From Trinickia dabaoshanensis (GTDB lineage Bacteria > Pseudomonadota > Gammaproteobacteria > Burkholderiales > Burkholderiaceae), in the NCBI RefSeq assembly GCF_002879885.1, contig NZ_PNYA01000026.1, positions 1 through 64,000 on the forward strand: a stretch of 64,000 bases of DNA, written 5' to 3'. Made by a program: the position numbers and the translations under genes. Positions 9,812 to 18,521 of this stretch are shown here, piece after piece. Each line of letters opens with the position of its first letter. The stretch's first letter is position 1. A model generated the notes under the pieces. That model was not told where the DNA came from. It did no database searches and was given only the letters and a program-made list of their open reading frames with translations.

Positions 9812-10873
9812 ATGAAGACGAACACCATCACGATGCGTCGCACTGCCGCGCGGGTAGCCGGCGCTTGTGCACTCACGATGCTCGGCGCGGCCGGCGTGTC
9901 GGCTGCCGAGCTGACCGTCGTCAATTTCGGCGGCGCCAACGCCGATGCGCAGAAGGTTGCCTACTACCAGCCGTTCGAACAGAAGACGGGCGACAAGGTG
10001 ACCGCTGTCGAGTACAACGGCGAAACGGCCAAAATCAAGGCCATGGTGGAAGCCAAGCATGTGAACTGGGACGTCGTCGAAGTCGAATCCGGCGATTTGG
10101 GCCGCGGCTGCGACGAAGGCCTCTATGAAAAGCTCGACTGGTCGAAGATCGCCAAGAAGTCGGAATTGATTCCCGAGTCGCCGCGCACCTGCGGCGTGGG
10201 CTTTTTCGTATGGTCCACGGCGATCGCCTATAACGCCGACAAGCTGAAGACGGCGCCCACGGGCTGGGCCGACTTCTGGGACGTGAAGAAATTCCCCGGT
10301 AAGCGCGCCTTGCGCAAGGGCGCGCGCGGCAACCTCGAATTCGCCTTGATGGCGGACGGCGTTGCCCCGAAGGACGTCTACAAAGTACTGGCGACGAAGG
10401 CCGGGCAGGACCGCGCGTTCAAGAAGCTCGACGAACTGAAGCCGAACATCCAATGGTGGGAAGCGGGCGCACAGCCGCCGCAATTCCTGGTGGCCGGCGA
10501 CGTGGTGATGTCGTCCGCGTTCAACGGCCGTATCGATGCCGCCCAACGTGAAGGCAAGAACCTGAAGGTGGTTTGGAACGGCAGCATCTACGACCTCGAT
10601 TACTGGGTCATCCCGAAGGGTTCGCCCAACAAGGCGTTGGCCGAGCAGTTCATTGCTTATTCGGTGTCGTCCAAGCCGCAACAGGTCTATGCGCAGCATA
10701 TCGCCTACGGACCCGCGAATCGCGATGCGATCAAGTCGCTCGATGCGAAGACGCTGTCGAACCTGCCGAATTCGCCGGCCAACGGGAAGAACGCCGTCTT
10801 GCAAGATGCGGCGTTCTGGACCGATTACGGCGACGAGCTCGAGCAGCGTTTTACTTCGTGGGCGTCGAAGTAA
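9812..10873 (+). CDS. Periplasmic polyamine/GABA-type binding protein (PotD-like)
   Basis: This 353-residue solute-binding protein has a Sec signal peptide of about 30 residues (ending VSAA|EL). It continues with the ELTVVNFGGANADAQ start and the WDVVEVE and FFVWSTAIAYN blocks typical of the spermidine/putrescine-binding family. The GAGGAG ribosome binding site lies 10 bases before ATG 9812. The substrate is not certain. Close relatives are annotated for polyamines, putrescine or GABA, and the MocR neighbour would suit an amine or amino acid ligand. Confidence 0.9.
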   Translation: MKTNTITMRRTAARVAGACALTMLGAAGVSAAELTVVNFGGANADAQKVAYYQPFEQKTGDKVTAVEYNGETAKIKAMVEAKHVNWDVVEVESGDLGRGCDEGLYEKLDWSKIAKKSELIPESPRTCGVGFFVWSTAIAYNADKLKTAPTGWADFWDVKKFPGKRALRKGARGNLEFALMADGVAPKDVYKVLATKAGQDRAFKKLDELKPNIQWWEAGAQPPQFLVAGDVVMSSAFNGRIDAAQREGKNLKVVWNGSIYDLDYWVIPKGSPNKALAEQFIAYSVSSKPQQVYAQHIAYGPANRDAIKSLDAKTLSNLPNSPANGKNAVLQDAAFWTDYGDELEQRFTSWASK

Positions 10874-10945
10874 CGTCGCCGCGCGTTTAGGTGGTAGCGG
10901 CCATGCCGGTGCGACTGCCGGTGTGGCCGAGTAACAGCACGCGGC

Positions 10946-10971
10946 GCCGCCCGCTTCAAAAGCCGGGCGGC
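10946..10971 (+). promoter_or_regulatory. Stable intercistronic hairpin after the binding-protein gene
   Basis: GCCGCCC (10946-10952) plus GCT pair with AGC and GGGCGGC (10965-10971) around a short A-rich loop. There is no T-run. The position between the binding-protein and permease cistrons suggests a 3' mRNA stabiliser or partial attenuator that would keep binding-protein levels above permease levels, as known for other ABC importers. Confidence 0.55.
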
Positions 10972-11005
10972 ACACCGCGAGAAGGATAAGGGCAGGGTGG
11001 GGGCA

Positions 11006-12295
11006 ATGCAGGAGATGAGCGTGCAAACGATGACGATACCGGGCGAGCCGAGCGACGCATCGACCGCGACTTTAAAGCGCGAGTTGAAAGCGGCACACGC
11101 ACGCAAGCGACTGACGGCGCTGCTCTTGATTGCACCGCTTGCGATTTTTCTGTTCTTGATTTTCGTCGTGCCGATTGCGGCGCTGCTGACACGGGCGGTG
11201 CAAAACCCCGAAGTGGCCGACGCGCTGCCTAAAACCGCTGCCGTATTGAGCCATTGGGATCGCAAGAGCGAACCGCCGGCGGGGGCCTACGTTGCGCTCG
11301 CTACCGACTTGGCCGCGACGCAGGACGGCCAAATCATGGGCAGTTTGGAGCGCCGGTTGAACGTGGAGATTCCGGGGTTCCACTCACTGGTTTCGAAAAC
11401 GGCCAATGCGTTGCCGTTCACCGACGACGATAGCCACCCGCTCAAACTATCCCCCGAACAATTGCGCGCGAAGCTGATCGACCTCGACGCGCGGTGGGGC
11501 GAGCTGCCGTATTGGCGAGCGATTGCAAAGAACGGCTCGCGCTATTCCCCGTTCTACCTGCTGGCCTCGCTCGATCATCGAGAAGATGCGTTCGGCCGGA
11601 TCGAGAAAACCGACCCCGATCAACGCATTTATCTGAATGTGTTCAGCCGCACGTTCGTGATCGGCGCGGTGGTCACGCTCGCCGCGTTGCTGCTTGGCTA
11701 TCCGCTCGCCTATTGGATTTCGACGCTGAGCGAACGCCGCGCGAACTTGGTCATGATCCTCGTGTTGATTCCGTTTTGGACGTCGATTCTCGTGCGGGTG
11801 GCCGCATGGATCGTCATCTTGCAGACGGAGGGACTCGTCAACCGGACGTTGCTCGATCTGCACGTGATTCAAGCGCCGCTCGAATTGCTGTTCAATCGCA
11901 CCGGCGTCTACATTTCCATGACGCACATTTTGTTGCCGTTCATGATTTTGCCGCTCTATAGCGTGATGAAGTCGATTCCGGCGACCTATCAACGCGCCGC
12001 GGTTTCGCTGGGCAGTCATCCGTTCGCCGCGTTTTGGCGCGTGTACGTGCCGCAGACTTATCCGGGTATCGGCGCGGGCGCGTTGCTCGTGTTCATTCTG
12101 GCGATCGGCTACTACATCACGCCGGCGTTGCTGGGCGGACCGAACGATCAGATGGTGAGCTACTACGTGGCGTACTTCACGAACGTGACGATCAACTGGG
12201 GCATGGCCTGCGCGCTCGGCGGTCTGCTGCTCGCAGCGACGCTCGTGCTGTATGCGGTGTACGGCCGCTTTACGAAAGCGCAGCCGAGCCTATAG
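11006..12295 (+). CDS. ABC transporter permease, PotB-like, with a large periplasmic insert
   Basis: The 429-residue protein is the first membrane subunit of the importer. One helix lies at about 36-60. A hydrophilic stretch of about 150 residues (about 62-214) follows, and then the standard core of five helices. The EAA-type coupling loop is seen as AAVSLGSHPFAAFWRVYVPQTYPG. PotB of Escherichia coli has under 300 residues, so the insert is large; similar long permeases are known in beta-proteobacteria. The start is uncertain: ATG 11006 follows a G-rich run, but ATG 11015 and GTG 10997 are possible. Confidence 0.88.
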   Translation: MQEMSVQTMTIPGEPSDASTATLKRELKAAHARKRLTALLLIAPLAIFLFLIFVVPIAALLTRAVQNPEVADALPKTAAVLSHWDRKSEPPAGAYVALATDLAATQDGQIMGSLERRLNVEIPGFHSLVSKTANALPFTDDDSHPLKLSPEQLRAKLIDLDARWGELPYWRAIAKNGSRYSPFYLLASLDHREDAFGRIEKTDPDQRIYLNVFSRTFVIGAVVTLAALLLGYPLAYWISTLSERRANLVMILVLIPFWTSILVRVAAWIVILQTEGLVNRTLLDLHVIQAPLELLFNRTGVYISMTHILLPFMILPLYSVMKSIPATYQRAAVSLGSHPFAAFWRVYVPQTYPGIGAGALLVFILAIGYYITPALLGGPNDQMVSYYVAYFTNVTINWGMACALGGLLLAATLVLYAVYGRFTKAQPSL

Positions 12296-12377
12296 CGACG
12301 CGATTGCCTTGCAGTTCTCGACCCGTTGATTGGATTGACCCGCGATGCCCCCGAAGGGCATCGAGCCGGAGCCGACG

Positions 12378-13214
12378 ATGAAACTTTCTAAACCGCTGTT
12401 CGCACCGCATACGTCGCTCGTCGAACGCGCGTGGTATTTCTTGTTGCGCGGCGCCGCCGTGCTGACGCTGCTGTATTTGATCTTGCCGGTACTGGCGATC
12501 GTGCCGCTCTCGTTTTCCTCTAGCACGTTCCTCGTCTATCCGATCCCGAGTTGGTCGTTGCGCTGGTACGAGCATTTGGTCACCTCCGATGCCTGGCGCA
12601 TGGCGGCGAAGAACAGCTTTATCGTCGCCCCGTCGGCCACGATCTTGGCGACGGTGCTCGGCACGCTGGCGGCGCTGGGCCTGGCCAAAGCGAACTTCCG
12701 CGGCAAGGCGATTCTGATGGCGATCTTGATTTCGCCGATGGTGGTGCCCGTGATCGTGGTGGGCGTGGGCATGTATTTGTTTTTCGCGCCGCTCGGTCTT
12801 GCCAATACTTATATCGGCCTGATCATGGCGCATGCGGCGCTGGGTGTGCCGTTCGTGGTCACGACCGTCGGCGCCACCTTGCAAGGATTCGACGGCAACC
12901 TCGTTCGGGCCAGCCTCTCGCTCGGGGCCAATCCGACTCGTACGTTCTTCCGGATTACGTTGCCGGTCATCGCGCCGGGCGTCATTTCCGGTGCGTTGTT
13001 CGCATTCGCTACTTCGTTCGACGAAGTGGTGGTGACGTTGTTTCTCGCGGGGGCCGACCAAACGACGCTGCCGCGTCAGATGTTCACCGGCATCCGCGAG
13101 AACATTACGCCGACCATCGCCGCGCTCGCCACGATATTGATTCTGTTTTCGACGGGGTTACTGCTGGCATTGGAATGGCTGCGTGGAAGAAACGCGGCGC
13201 GCGCGGTTGCTTGA
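12378..13214 (+). CDS. ABC transporter permease, PotC-like
   Basis: This is the 278-residue second membrane subunit with six predicted helices. It has an EAA-type loop near residue 175-195 (ASLSLGANPTRTFFRITLPVIAPGV) that docks onto the ATPase. ATG 12378 is chosen because CCGGAG lies 6 bases upstream; an in-frame ATG at 12345 lacks a good site. It is the last gene of the four-gene operon and the length matches PotC. An XRE regulator gene converges from the right. Confidence 0.9.
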   Translation: MKLSKPLFAPHTSLVERAWYFLLRGAAVLTLLYLILPVLAIVPLSFSSSTFLVYPIPSWSLRWYEHLVTSDAWRMAAKNSFIVAPSATILATVLGTLAALGLAKANFRGKAILMAILISPMVVPVIVVGVGMYLFFAPLGLANTYIGLIMAHAALGVPFVVTTVGATLQGFDGNLVRASLSLGANPTRTFFRITLPVIAPGVISGALFAFATSFDEVVVTLFLAGADQTTLPRQMFTGIRENITPTIAALATILILFSTGLLLALEWLRGRNAARAVA

Positions 13215-13244
13215 GATCAGGCGGTATTGACCTTTTCTAGCGGC

Positions 13245-14036
13245 TTATTCTCCCGCCGGCGTATAGATCGCCAACTTCAGCGCCGGGTCGTCGTTCGCTT
13301 GAAACGTAGCGTACTCATAGCGTTGCACGCCCCGTTTCGGATGCACGAGCACCTTATGCCCCGAGGCGGGACCGCGCACGTCGTGCGCTTTCCACCACTT
13401 GGCGAACGAAGAACTCGCCGCCCGCAATTGCTCCACCAATTCGACGAATGCCGGGTCGTTCGCATGAACGTCGTATGTCGCGCGAAAGAGCGCGATCATC
13501 CGGCGCGCTTCATCGGCCCAAGTCGCGTCGAACAATTGCTGCGCGTTCGGTTCCGTGAACATATAGACCAGCACGTTGCGATTCGCCGGCGCCACGCGGC
13601 CGAAACCGAACAAATCCTGTGCCGCCTTGTTCCAGGCGAGGATGTCCCATCGTCGTCCGGTGACGTAGGCCGGCAGCGAAATCCGCGAGATCATCCGCAC
13701 GACAGCGGGCGGGACGCGCTCGGGCACGAAGGAGCGCCGATCGTCGCCCGAGGCAAGGGTTCGCAGATGCGCGGCCTCCGCTTTATTGAGCCGCAGCGCT
13801 TGGGCGAGCGCATCCAGCGTGGCCTCGGATGGACTGACCGTCCGGCCTTGCTCGAGCCGCACATACCAATCCACGCCGATGCCCGCCAGTTCGGCGACTT
13901 CTTCGCGACGCAAGCCCGGTGTGCGCCGCCGCCGCCCCGTTTTGAGCATGCGCGGATCGGGCGCCAGTTTTTCCCTGCGCGAACGTAGGAATTCTCCAAA
14001 CTCACTGCGCCTCGACTCGGTCACGTGCGATCTCAC
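13245..14036 (-). CDS. XRE-family regulator with MmyB-like ligand-binding domain
   Basis: The 263-residue protein has an N-terminal helix-turn-helix (about residues 10-85), with the TPGLRREEVAELAGIGVDWY stretch diagnostic of the MmyB-like subgroup. The C-terminal MmyB PAS-like domain contains ILAWNKAA and the ATYDVHANDPAFVELVEQL block. MmyB-type regulators bind small hydrophobic ligands and often control a neighbouring oxidoreductase. This gene is divergent from an alcohol dehydrogenase, which is the likely target. No ATG is available: GTG at 14036 is used, and the GTG at 14024 is an alternative. Confidence 0.9.
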   Translation of the reverse strand: MRSHVTESRRSEFGEFLRSRREKLAPDPRMLKTGRRRRTPGLRREEVAELAGIGVDWYVRLEQGRTVSPSEATLDALAQALRLNKAEAAHLRTLASGDDRRSFVPERVPPAVVRMISRISLPAYVTGRRWDILAWNKAAQDLFGFGRVAPANRNVLVYMFTEPNAQQLFDATWADEARRMIALFRATYDVHANDPAFVELVEQLRAASSSFAKWWKAHDVRGPASGHKVLVHPKRGVQRYEYATFQANDDPALKLAIYTPAGE

Positions 14037-14052
14037 TCGGTGGTATCAAGCA

Positions 14053-14062
14053 ATCCTAGGAT
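14053..14062. promoter_or_regulatory. Palindrome between divergent XRE and alcohol dehydrogenase genes
   Basis: ATCCTAGGAT is a perfect 10-bp palindrome in the 98-base divergent promoter region. It is a candidate operator for the XRE regulator. The assignment rests on position and symmetry only. Confidence 0.4.
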
Positions 14063-14134
14063 AGTACCAGGCCTGGCTACGAATCCCGCGGCTGCCAAAA
14101 TGGTCTCATGCAACCCCTACCGACGGAGCATACG

Positions 14135-15214
14135 ATGAAAGCAGCCGTACTGAAATCCCTGGGCCAGCCGCTCGCGATCGACCACATCGCAGACCCCGAG
14201 ATGCGCTCGGGCGAAGCGATCGTGGATGTCGTTGCCGCCCCGGTGCTGCCCTACGCGAACGAAGTGTTCAGCGGCGAGCGCCGCTATCCGATCGAACTTC
14301 CCCTCGTGCCGGGCTGCGGCGCGATCGGACGCGTCAGGGCGAGCGGACCCGACGCAACGCGTCTGAAGGTGGGCGATTGGGTGTTTTGCGATCCGACCGT
14401 GCGATCGCGCGACGATGCGTCGATGCCCGACATTACGCTGCAAGGCTGGAGCGCGCGCGGCGAGGGCGGGCTGCGTCTGCACCGGTATTACCACGACGGC
14501 GCATTCGCCGAACAGATTCGCGTTCCGACGGAAAACGCGATACGTATCGGCAATATCGAACCGGAGCAGGCAGCGCGCTGGTGCGCGCTGACGGTCATGC
14601 TCGTGCCGTACGGCGGGCTCCTCGCCGCATCGTTTCAAGCCGGCGAAACGTTGCTCGTGAGCGGCGCCACCGGAAACTTCGGCAGTGCCGGCGTCGCGGT
14701 CGCGCTTGCGATGGGCGCGGGTTGCGTCGTCGCCCCTGGGCGTAACGAACGCGTGCTCGACGATCTACAGCGCCGATTCGGCGAGCGCGTGCGGACGGTC
14801 AAGCTATCGGGGAATGAGGAGGAAGACCGCGAGCGGATGCGAGAGGCGGCCCCCGGCCCGATCGATTGCGTGCTGGATTTGTTGCCGCCGTCGGCGCCGA
14901 CCACTGCGGTACGAGCCGCATTGATGACGGTGCGCCCCTACGGACGGGTCGTTTTGATGGGCGGCGTGGGCATGCTCGGCGGCGACGGCCTCGACTTGCC
15001 TTATCCGTGGATCATGCGCAACGACATTACCGTGCGCGGAAAATGGATGTGTTCGCCCGACGCTATCCCGCGGATGGCGGCGCTCGTTCGTTCAGGATTG
15101 CTTCCGCTCGACCACATCGACGTCACGACGTTCTCACTCGATTGCGCGAACGAAGCCGTGGAGCACGCGGCGGAACATGCCGGGCCGTTTAGGATGACCG
15201 TCATTCAGCCGTAA
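14135..15214 (+). CDS. Zinc-independent MDR-family alcohol dehydrogenase / quinone oxidoreductase
   Basis: This 359-residue medium-chain dehydrogenase/reductase has the N-terminal GroES-like domain (KAAVLKSLGQPLAIDHI) and a Rossmann domain with an NAD(P)-binding AxGxxG-like turn (SGATGNFGSAGVAVALA, about 180-195). The zinc-ligand pattern of classical alcohol dehydrogenases is not evident, so a quinone oxidoreductase-like or other zinc-free enzyme is more likely. ATG 14135 is chosen because GGAG lies 6 bases upstream; an in-frame ATG at 14108 is weaker. It is divergent from the MmyB-like regulator and probably controlled by it. Confidence 0.85.
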   Translation: MKAAVLKSLGQPLAIDHIADPEMRSGEAIVDVVAAPVLPYANEVFSGERRYPIELPLVPGCGAIGRVRASGPDATRLKVGDWVFCDPTVRSRDDASMPDITLQGWSARGEGGLRLHRYYHDGAFAEQIRVPTENAIRIGNIEPEQAARWCALTVMLVPYGGLLAASFQAGETLLVSGATGNFGSAGVAVALAMGAGCVVAPGRNERVLDDLQRRFGERVRTVKLSGNEEEDRERMREAAPGPIDCVLDLLPPSAPTTAVRAALMTVRPYGRVVLMGGVGMLGGDGLDLPYPWIMRNDITVRGKWMCSPDAIPRMAALVRSGLLPLDHIDVTTFSLDCANEAVEHAAEHAGPFRMTVIQP

Positions 15215-15368
15215 GGACCGCATCTCCGCGCTTGAAAATGCGTTGGGGGGTATCGGCGATACCGGTAACAACGGTTGCCTTGTTAAGCGAATGCGGCAAC
15301 GGAACAATGCCTGGTGATTCGAATCCCGATTCGCGACGTTCCGAATCGACCCACGGAGGAAAAGAAGC

Positions 15369-16001
15369 ATGCGCATTTCGCTTTTGCACACGATCGACGG
15401 CAATAGGCGCGTCTTCGACGACGCAGCCACCGCACTGGGCCTGGATGTGGGTGGCCTGCGTCACGAAGTGCGCGCCGATTTGCGCGAAGCGGTTCAGCAG
15501 GCCGGAACGTTCTCGCTCGAATTGAAGGAGAGAACGAAGCGCTGCATCGCCGATCTCGCGGCCGAATCGGACGTCGTTATCGTGACGTGCGCGACGCTCT
15601 CGCCCGTCGTCGATGAGATGGAGGAGCGGGTCATTCCCATCATAAGGGCCGATAAAGCGCTCGCTGCCGCTGCGGCAAAAGCGGGTGGAAGGATCGTCGT
15701 GTTGTGCGCGCTCGAGTCTACCGTCGAACCTAATCGGAAGCTGTTCGAAGCGAATGTTACGAAGACCGGCACATCGGTCGACGTCGTTCACGTGGCAGAC
15801 GTATGGACCCTTTACGGTAGCGCCGATTTTGCCGCATGCTTTGCGGCCGTCGCACATGCCGCCGACGAAGCCTACGAGGCCGGGGCGACGGTCGTTGCCT
15901 TCGCTCATCCGTGGATGGCGCCCGCCGCCGATCTCGTGCGCGCGGGGCCGCGCCCGCTGCACAGTGCGGAAAGTGCGCTGCGCGCAGCCGTGTCCGGATG
16001 A
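15369..16001 (+). CDS. Asp/Glu-racemase-like protein
   Basis: This is a 210-residue cytosolic protein with a strong ribosome binding site (GGAGG 10 bases before ATG 15369). It resembles the Asp/Glu/hydantoin racemase superfamily: a first half-domain (about 1-95) containing VVIVTCATLSPVVDEM, with the catalytic-type Thr-Cys, and a second half (about 105-200) with VVLCALESTVEPN. The second catalytic cysteine is not obvious; AFAHPWM stands where a C-A-[GC] motif is expected. It may therefore not be a working racemase. It stands alone between the dehydrogenase and a convergent LysR gene. Confidence 0.65.
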   Translation: MRISLLHTIDGNRRVFDDAATALGLDVGGLRHEVRADLREAVQQAGTFSLELKERTKRCIADLAAESDVVIVTCATLSPVVDEMEERVIPIIRADKALAAAAAKAGGRIVVLCALESTVEPNRKLFEANVTKTGTSVDVVHVADVWTLYGSADFAACFAAVAHAADEAYEAGATVVAFAHPWMAPAADLVRAGPRPLHSAESALRAAVSG

Positions 16002-16013
16002 TCCGCGCCGCCC

Positions 16014-16901
16014 CTACCGGCTGAATTCTTCGATCAGGAATGCAACGAACGCGCGAAGTTTCGGCGTGACGTGCTGCCGCGAAGGATAGATCGCGTACAA
16101 CGTGGTCTGCACCGTGTCCCATCCATCCAGCGCCGTCTGCAGCCGTCCTTCCTTCAGATCGTCTTCGACATACGGAAGCGGGATGAGACTCAATCCGAAG
16201 CCGGCGCGCAATGCGTCGCGAATGGCAAGGCTCGATCCCACCGAGTAGCGCGCATCGATTGCGATGCGCTCGATGTGCTCGCCCTTTTTGAACTCCCAAA
16301 CGTCCGCGTGCCCGGATAGGCTGAAGCGGATGCAGTTGTGCGCTTTCAAATCGGACGGCACGCCGGGCTTGCCATGCGCCTCGAAATAAGTGGGCGACGC
16401 ACAGACCACATGCGGCATGACCGCCAGCGGTCTCGCGATCAAGCTCGAATCTTCCAAGCTGTCGGTGCCGCGAATGGCAAGGTCGAAACCTTCCTTGACG
16501 AGGTCGACCCGCCTATCGTCGAGGTGCAAGTCCAGTTTCAGGTCGGGGTAGCGCGCTAGAAATGCCGGGATGGCGGCCGATAAGCGCGTCAACGTCACGG
16601 TCATCGGCGCGCTGACGCGCAGGATGCCGCGCGGCGACGCCTTGATCGGCGATAAAGCGTGATCCGCTTCGGCGAGCGCATCGAGCCCGCGCGCGACATG
16701 CTCCAAGTAGATGCGCCCTTCTTCTGTGAGCGCCATTCGCCGCGTGGTGCGATTGATGAGCCGTGCACCGATGAACGTCTCCAATTCGGCGATATTCTTG
16801 CTGATCGCCGCCGCCGATAGCCCGAGCCGGCGCCCGGCTTCCGCGAAGCTGTTGAGTTCCGCCACGTGGCGAAAGACCTGCAAGGCGGTATAGCGATCCA
16901 T
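16014..16901 (-). CDS. LysR-family regulator
   Basis: This is a 295-residue LysR-type regulator. The N-terminal winged helix-turn-helix (about 1-60) contains FRHVAELNSFAEAGRRLGLS and the SxxISKNIAELE recognition helix. The effector-binding domain (about 90-295) begins GILRVSAPMTVTL, as in the CrgA-like group. It is divergent from a nitroreductase gene 103 bases away, which it may regulate together with the two genes behind it. Confidence 0.93.
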   Translation of the reverse strand: MDRYTALQVFRHVAELNSFAEAGRRLGLSAAAISKNIAELETFIGARLINRTTRRMALTEEGRIYLEHVARGLDALAEADHALSPIKASPRGILRVSAPMTVTLTRLSAAIPAFLARYPDLKLDLHLDDRRVDLVKEGFDLAIRGTDSLEDSSLIARPLAVMPHVVCASPTYFEAHGKPGVPSDLKAHNCIRFSLSGHADVWEFKKGEHIERIAIDARYSVGSSLAIRDALRAGFGLSLIPLPYVEDDLKEGRLQTALDGWDTVQTTLYAIYPSRQHVTPKLRAFVAFLIEEFSR

Positions 16902-17004
16902 CGATCATTCACCATCGGTTGATTTTGTTGTTCTGCGGCGAACATTATCATCGTTCGGTCAATTCCGTATGCTGATCGCAATCTCTTCTTCGCCGGATTG
17001 CGCA

Positions 17005-17619
17005 ATGATCAACCCTACCGTCGCTTTAATCGAACAACGTATCTCCACGAACTTATTCGACACGTCGCATCGACTGGACGACACCGAAATCGAGGAGCTC
17101 GTGCGGCTCGCCACGCGCGCGCCCACTGCCTACAACCTTCAGAATTGGCGATTCATCGCCGTGCGCGATGCCGCATCGAAGGCCACGCTGCGCGAACTTT
17201 CGTTCGGTCAACAAAAGGTATCGAACGCCGCGGTCACGTTCATCGTGTGCGGCGTGCTGCCCCGTTCGGAAGGTATTCCCGAGCGGCTACGGCTTTTCGT
17301 AGAAGCGGGGCATATGCGGCCGGAAATGTCGTCGGCTTGGCAAGAAGGCGCGCAGGCCAAATACGCGGACCCGCAGGCCGCACGCGACGAGGCGATCCGC
17401 TCGGCGAGCTTGGGCGCCGCAACGCTGATTTACGCCGCTCAAGCGCTCGGTCTTGCCTCCGGCCCGATGAACGGATTCGACGCCGATGCCGTGGCGAAAG
17501 CGTTCGAGCTCGCGCACGACGAAGTCCCGGTGATGCTCGTTGCCGTCGGTCGAGCCGCACCGGGTAATTGGCCGCAGAAGCCGCGTCGCGCGCTATCGGA
17601 AGTTTTGCGAATCATATGA
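17005..17619 (+). CDS. Nitroreductase-family FMN oxidoreductase
   Basis: The 204-residue protein shows nitroreductase features: an N-terminal IEQRISTNLFD stretch with the FMN-binding Arg, RAPTAYNLQNWRFIAV for phosphate and isoalloxazine binding, and a later ALGLASGPMNGFD loop. Such enzymes reduce nitro-aromatics or quinones with NAD(P)H. ATG 17005 is used because the family begins near MINPTVALIEQR; an upstream in-frame ATG at 16969 is possible and neither has a strong Shine-Dalgarno. Its stop overlaps the start of the next gene (ATGA). Confidence 0.9.
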   Translation: MINPTVALIEQRISTNLFDTSHRLDDTEIEELVRLATRAPTAYNLQNWRFIAVRDAASKATLRELSFGQQKVSNAAVTFIVCGVLPRSEGIPERLRLFVEAGHMRPEMSSAWQEGAQAKYADPQAARDEAIRSASLGAATLIYAAQALGLASGPMNGFDADAVAKAFELAHDEVPVMLVAVGRAAPGNWPQKPRRALSEVLRII

Positions 17620-18509
17620 AAACCAATGCCGCCGACGTGCTGTCGACCGCCGTGGCCCCGGTCGTCTGGGGCAGTACGTATATCGTCACGACACAATTCC
17701 TGCCCAATTTCTCGCCGATGACAGTGGCGATGTTGCGCGCTCTACCGGCGGGCTTGCTGCTGCTCGCCATCGTGCGGCAGGTGCCGAGGGGCGCGGATTG
17801 GCTGCGCGTATTCATTCTCGGCGCCCTCAATATCTCGGTCTTCTTGAGCATGTTGTTCGTAGCAGCCTATCGGTTGCCCGGCGGCGTGGCGGGAACGGTG
17901 GCGGCGGTGCAGCCGTTGTTCGCGGTGTTCCTCGCGAGGCTGATACTGTCGAGTCCCTTGCGGCGAGTATCGATCGTCGCCGTGCTGATCGGTATCGCCG
18001 GGGTGGCGCTGCTCGTGCTGACGCCGCGTGCCGCGCTCGACCCGATCGGGGTCGCGGCAGGGCTCGCCGGGGCCGCGTCGATGGCCGTCGGCAACGTATT
18101 GGCGCGCAAGTGGCAACCGCCGGTCTCGCTGCTCGCCTTCACGGCATGGCAACTCACGGCCGGGGGTATTTTATTGATCCCTGTGGTACTGCTGTTCGCA
18201 CCGCCGATGCCCGCGCCGACGTTGATGAATGCGGGCGCGCTCGCATGGCTTGCGTTGGTCGGCGCCGCGTTGACCTATGTTCTCTGGTTTCGCGGCGTTG
18301 CGCGGCTCGAATCGGCTGTGCTCTCGCCGCTGCTTTTCATTAGTCCGCTCACCGCGGCGGTGCTGGGATGGGTGTTCTTGAATCAGACGCTGACTCGGAT
18401 TCAAATCGCCGGTATCGTGTTCGTCGTCGGCAGCATTTGGCTTAGCCAACGGCCCGCTCGCGCGGCCGGCGCGCCGATTTCGACTACGAACCTGCGTTCC
18501 AACCGATGA
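17616..18509 (+). CDS. EamA/DMT-family exporter
   Basis: This 297-residue inner-membrane protein has about ten hydrophobic helices arranged as two EamA repeats (about 8-135 and 145-285). Each repeat has the APVVWGSTYIV / GALAWLALVGAALTY pattern of drug/metabolite transporters. ATG 17616 overlaps the nitroreductase stop by ATGA, so translation is probably coupled. Export of a metabolite or toxic compound processed by the neighbouring enzymes is a reasonable inference, but the substrate is unknown. Confidence 0.92.
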   Translation: MKTNAADVLSTAVAPVVWGSTYIVTTQFLPNFSPMTVAMLRALPAGLLLLAIVRQVPRGADWLRVFILGALNISVFLSMLFVAAYRLPGGVAGTVAAVQPLFAVFLARLILSSPLRRVSIVAVLIGIAGVALLVLTPRAALDPIGVAAGLAGAASMAVGNVLARKWQPPVSLLAFTAWQLTAGGILLIPVVLLFAPPMPAPTLMNAGALAWLALVGAALTYVLWFRGVARLESAVLSPLLFISPLTAAVLGWVFLNQTLTRIQIAGIVFVVGSIWLSQRPARAAGAPISTTNLRSNR

Positions 18510-18521
18510 GAGAACATTGCC

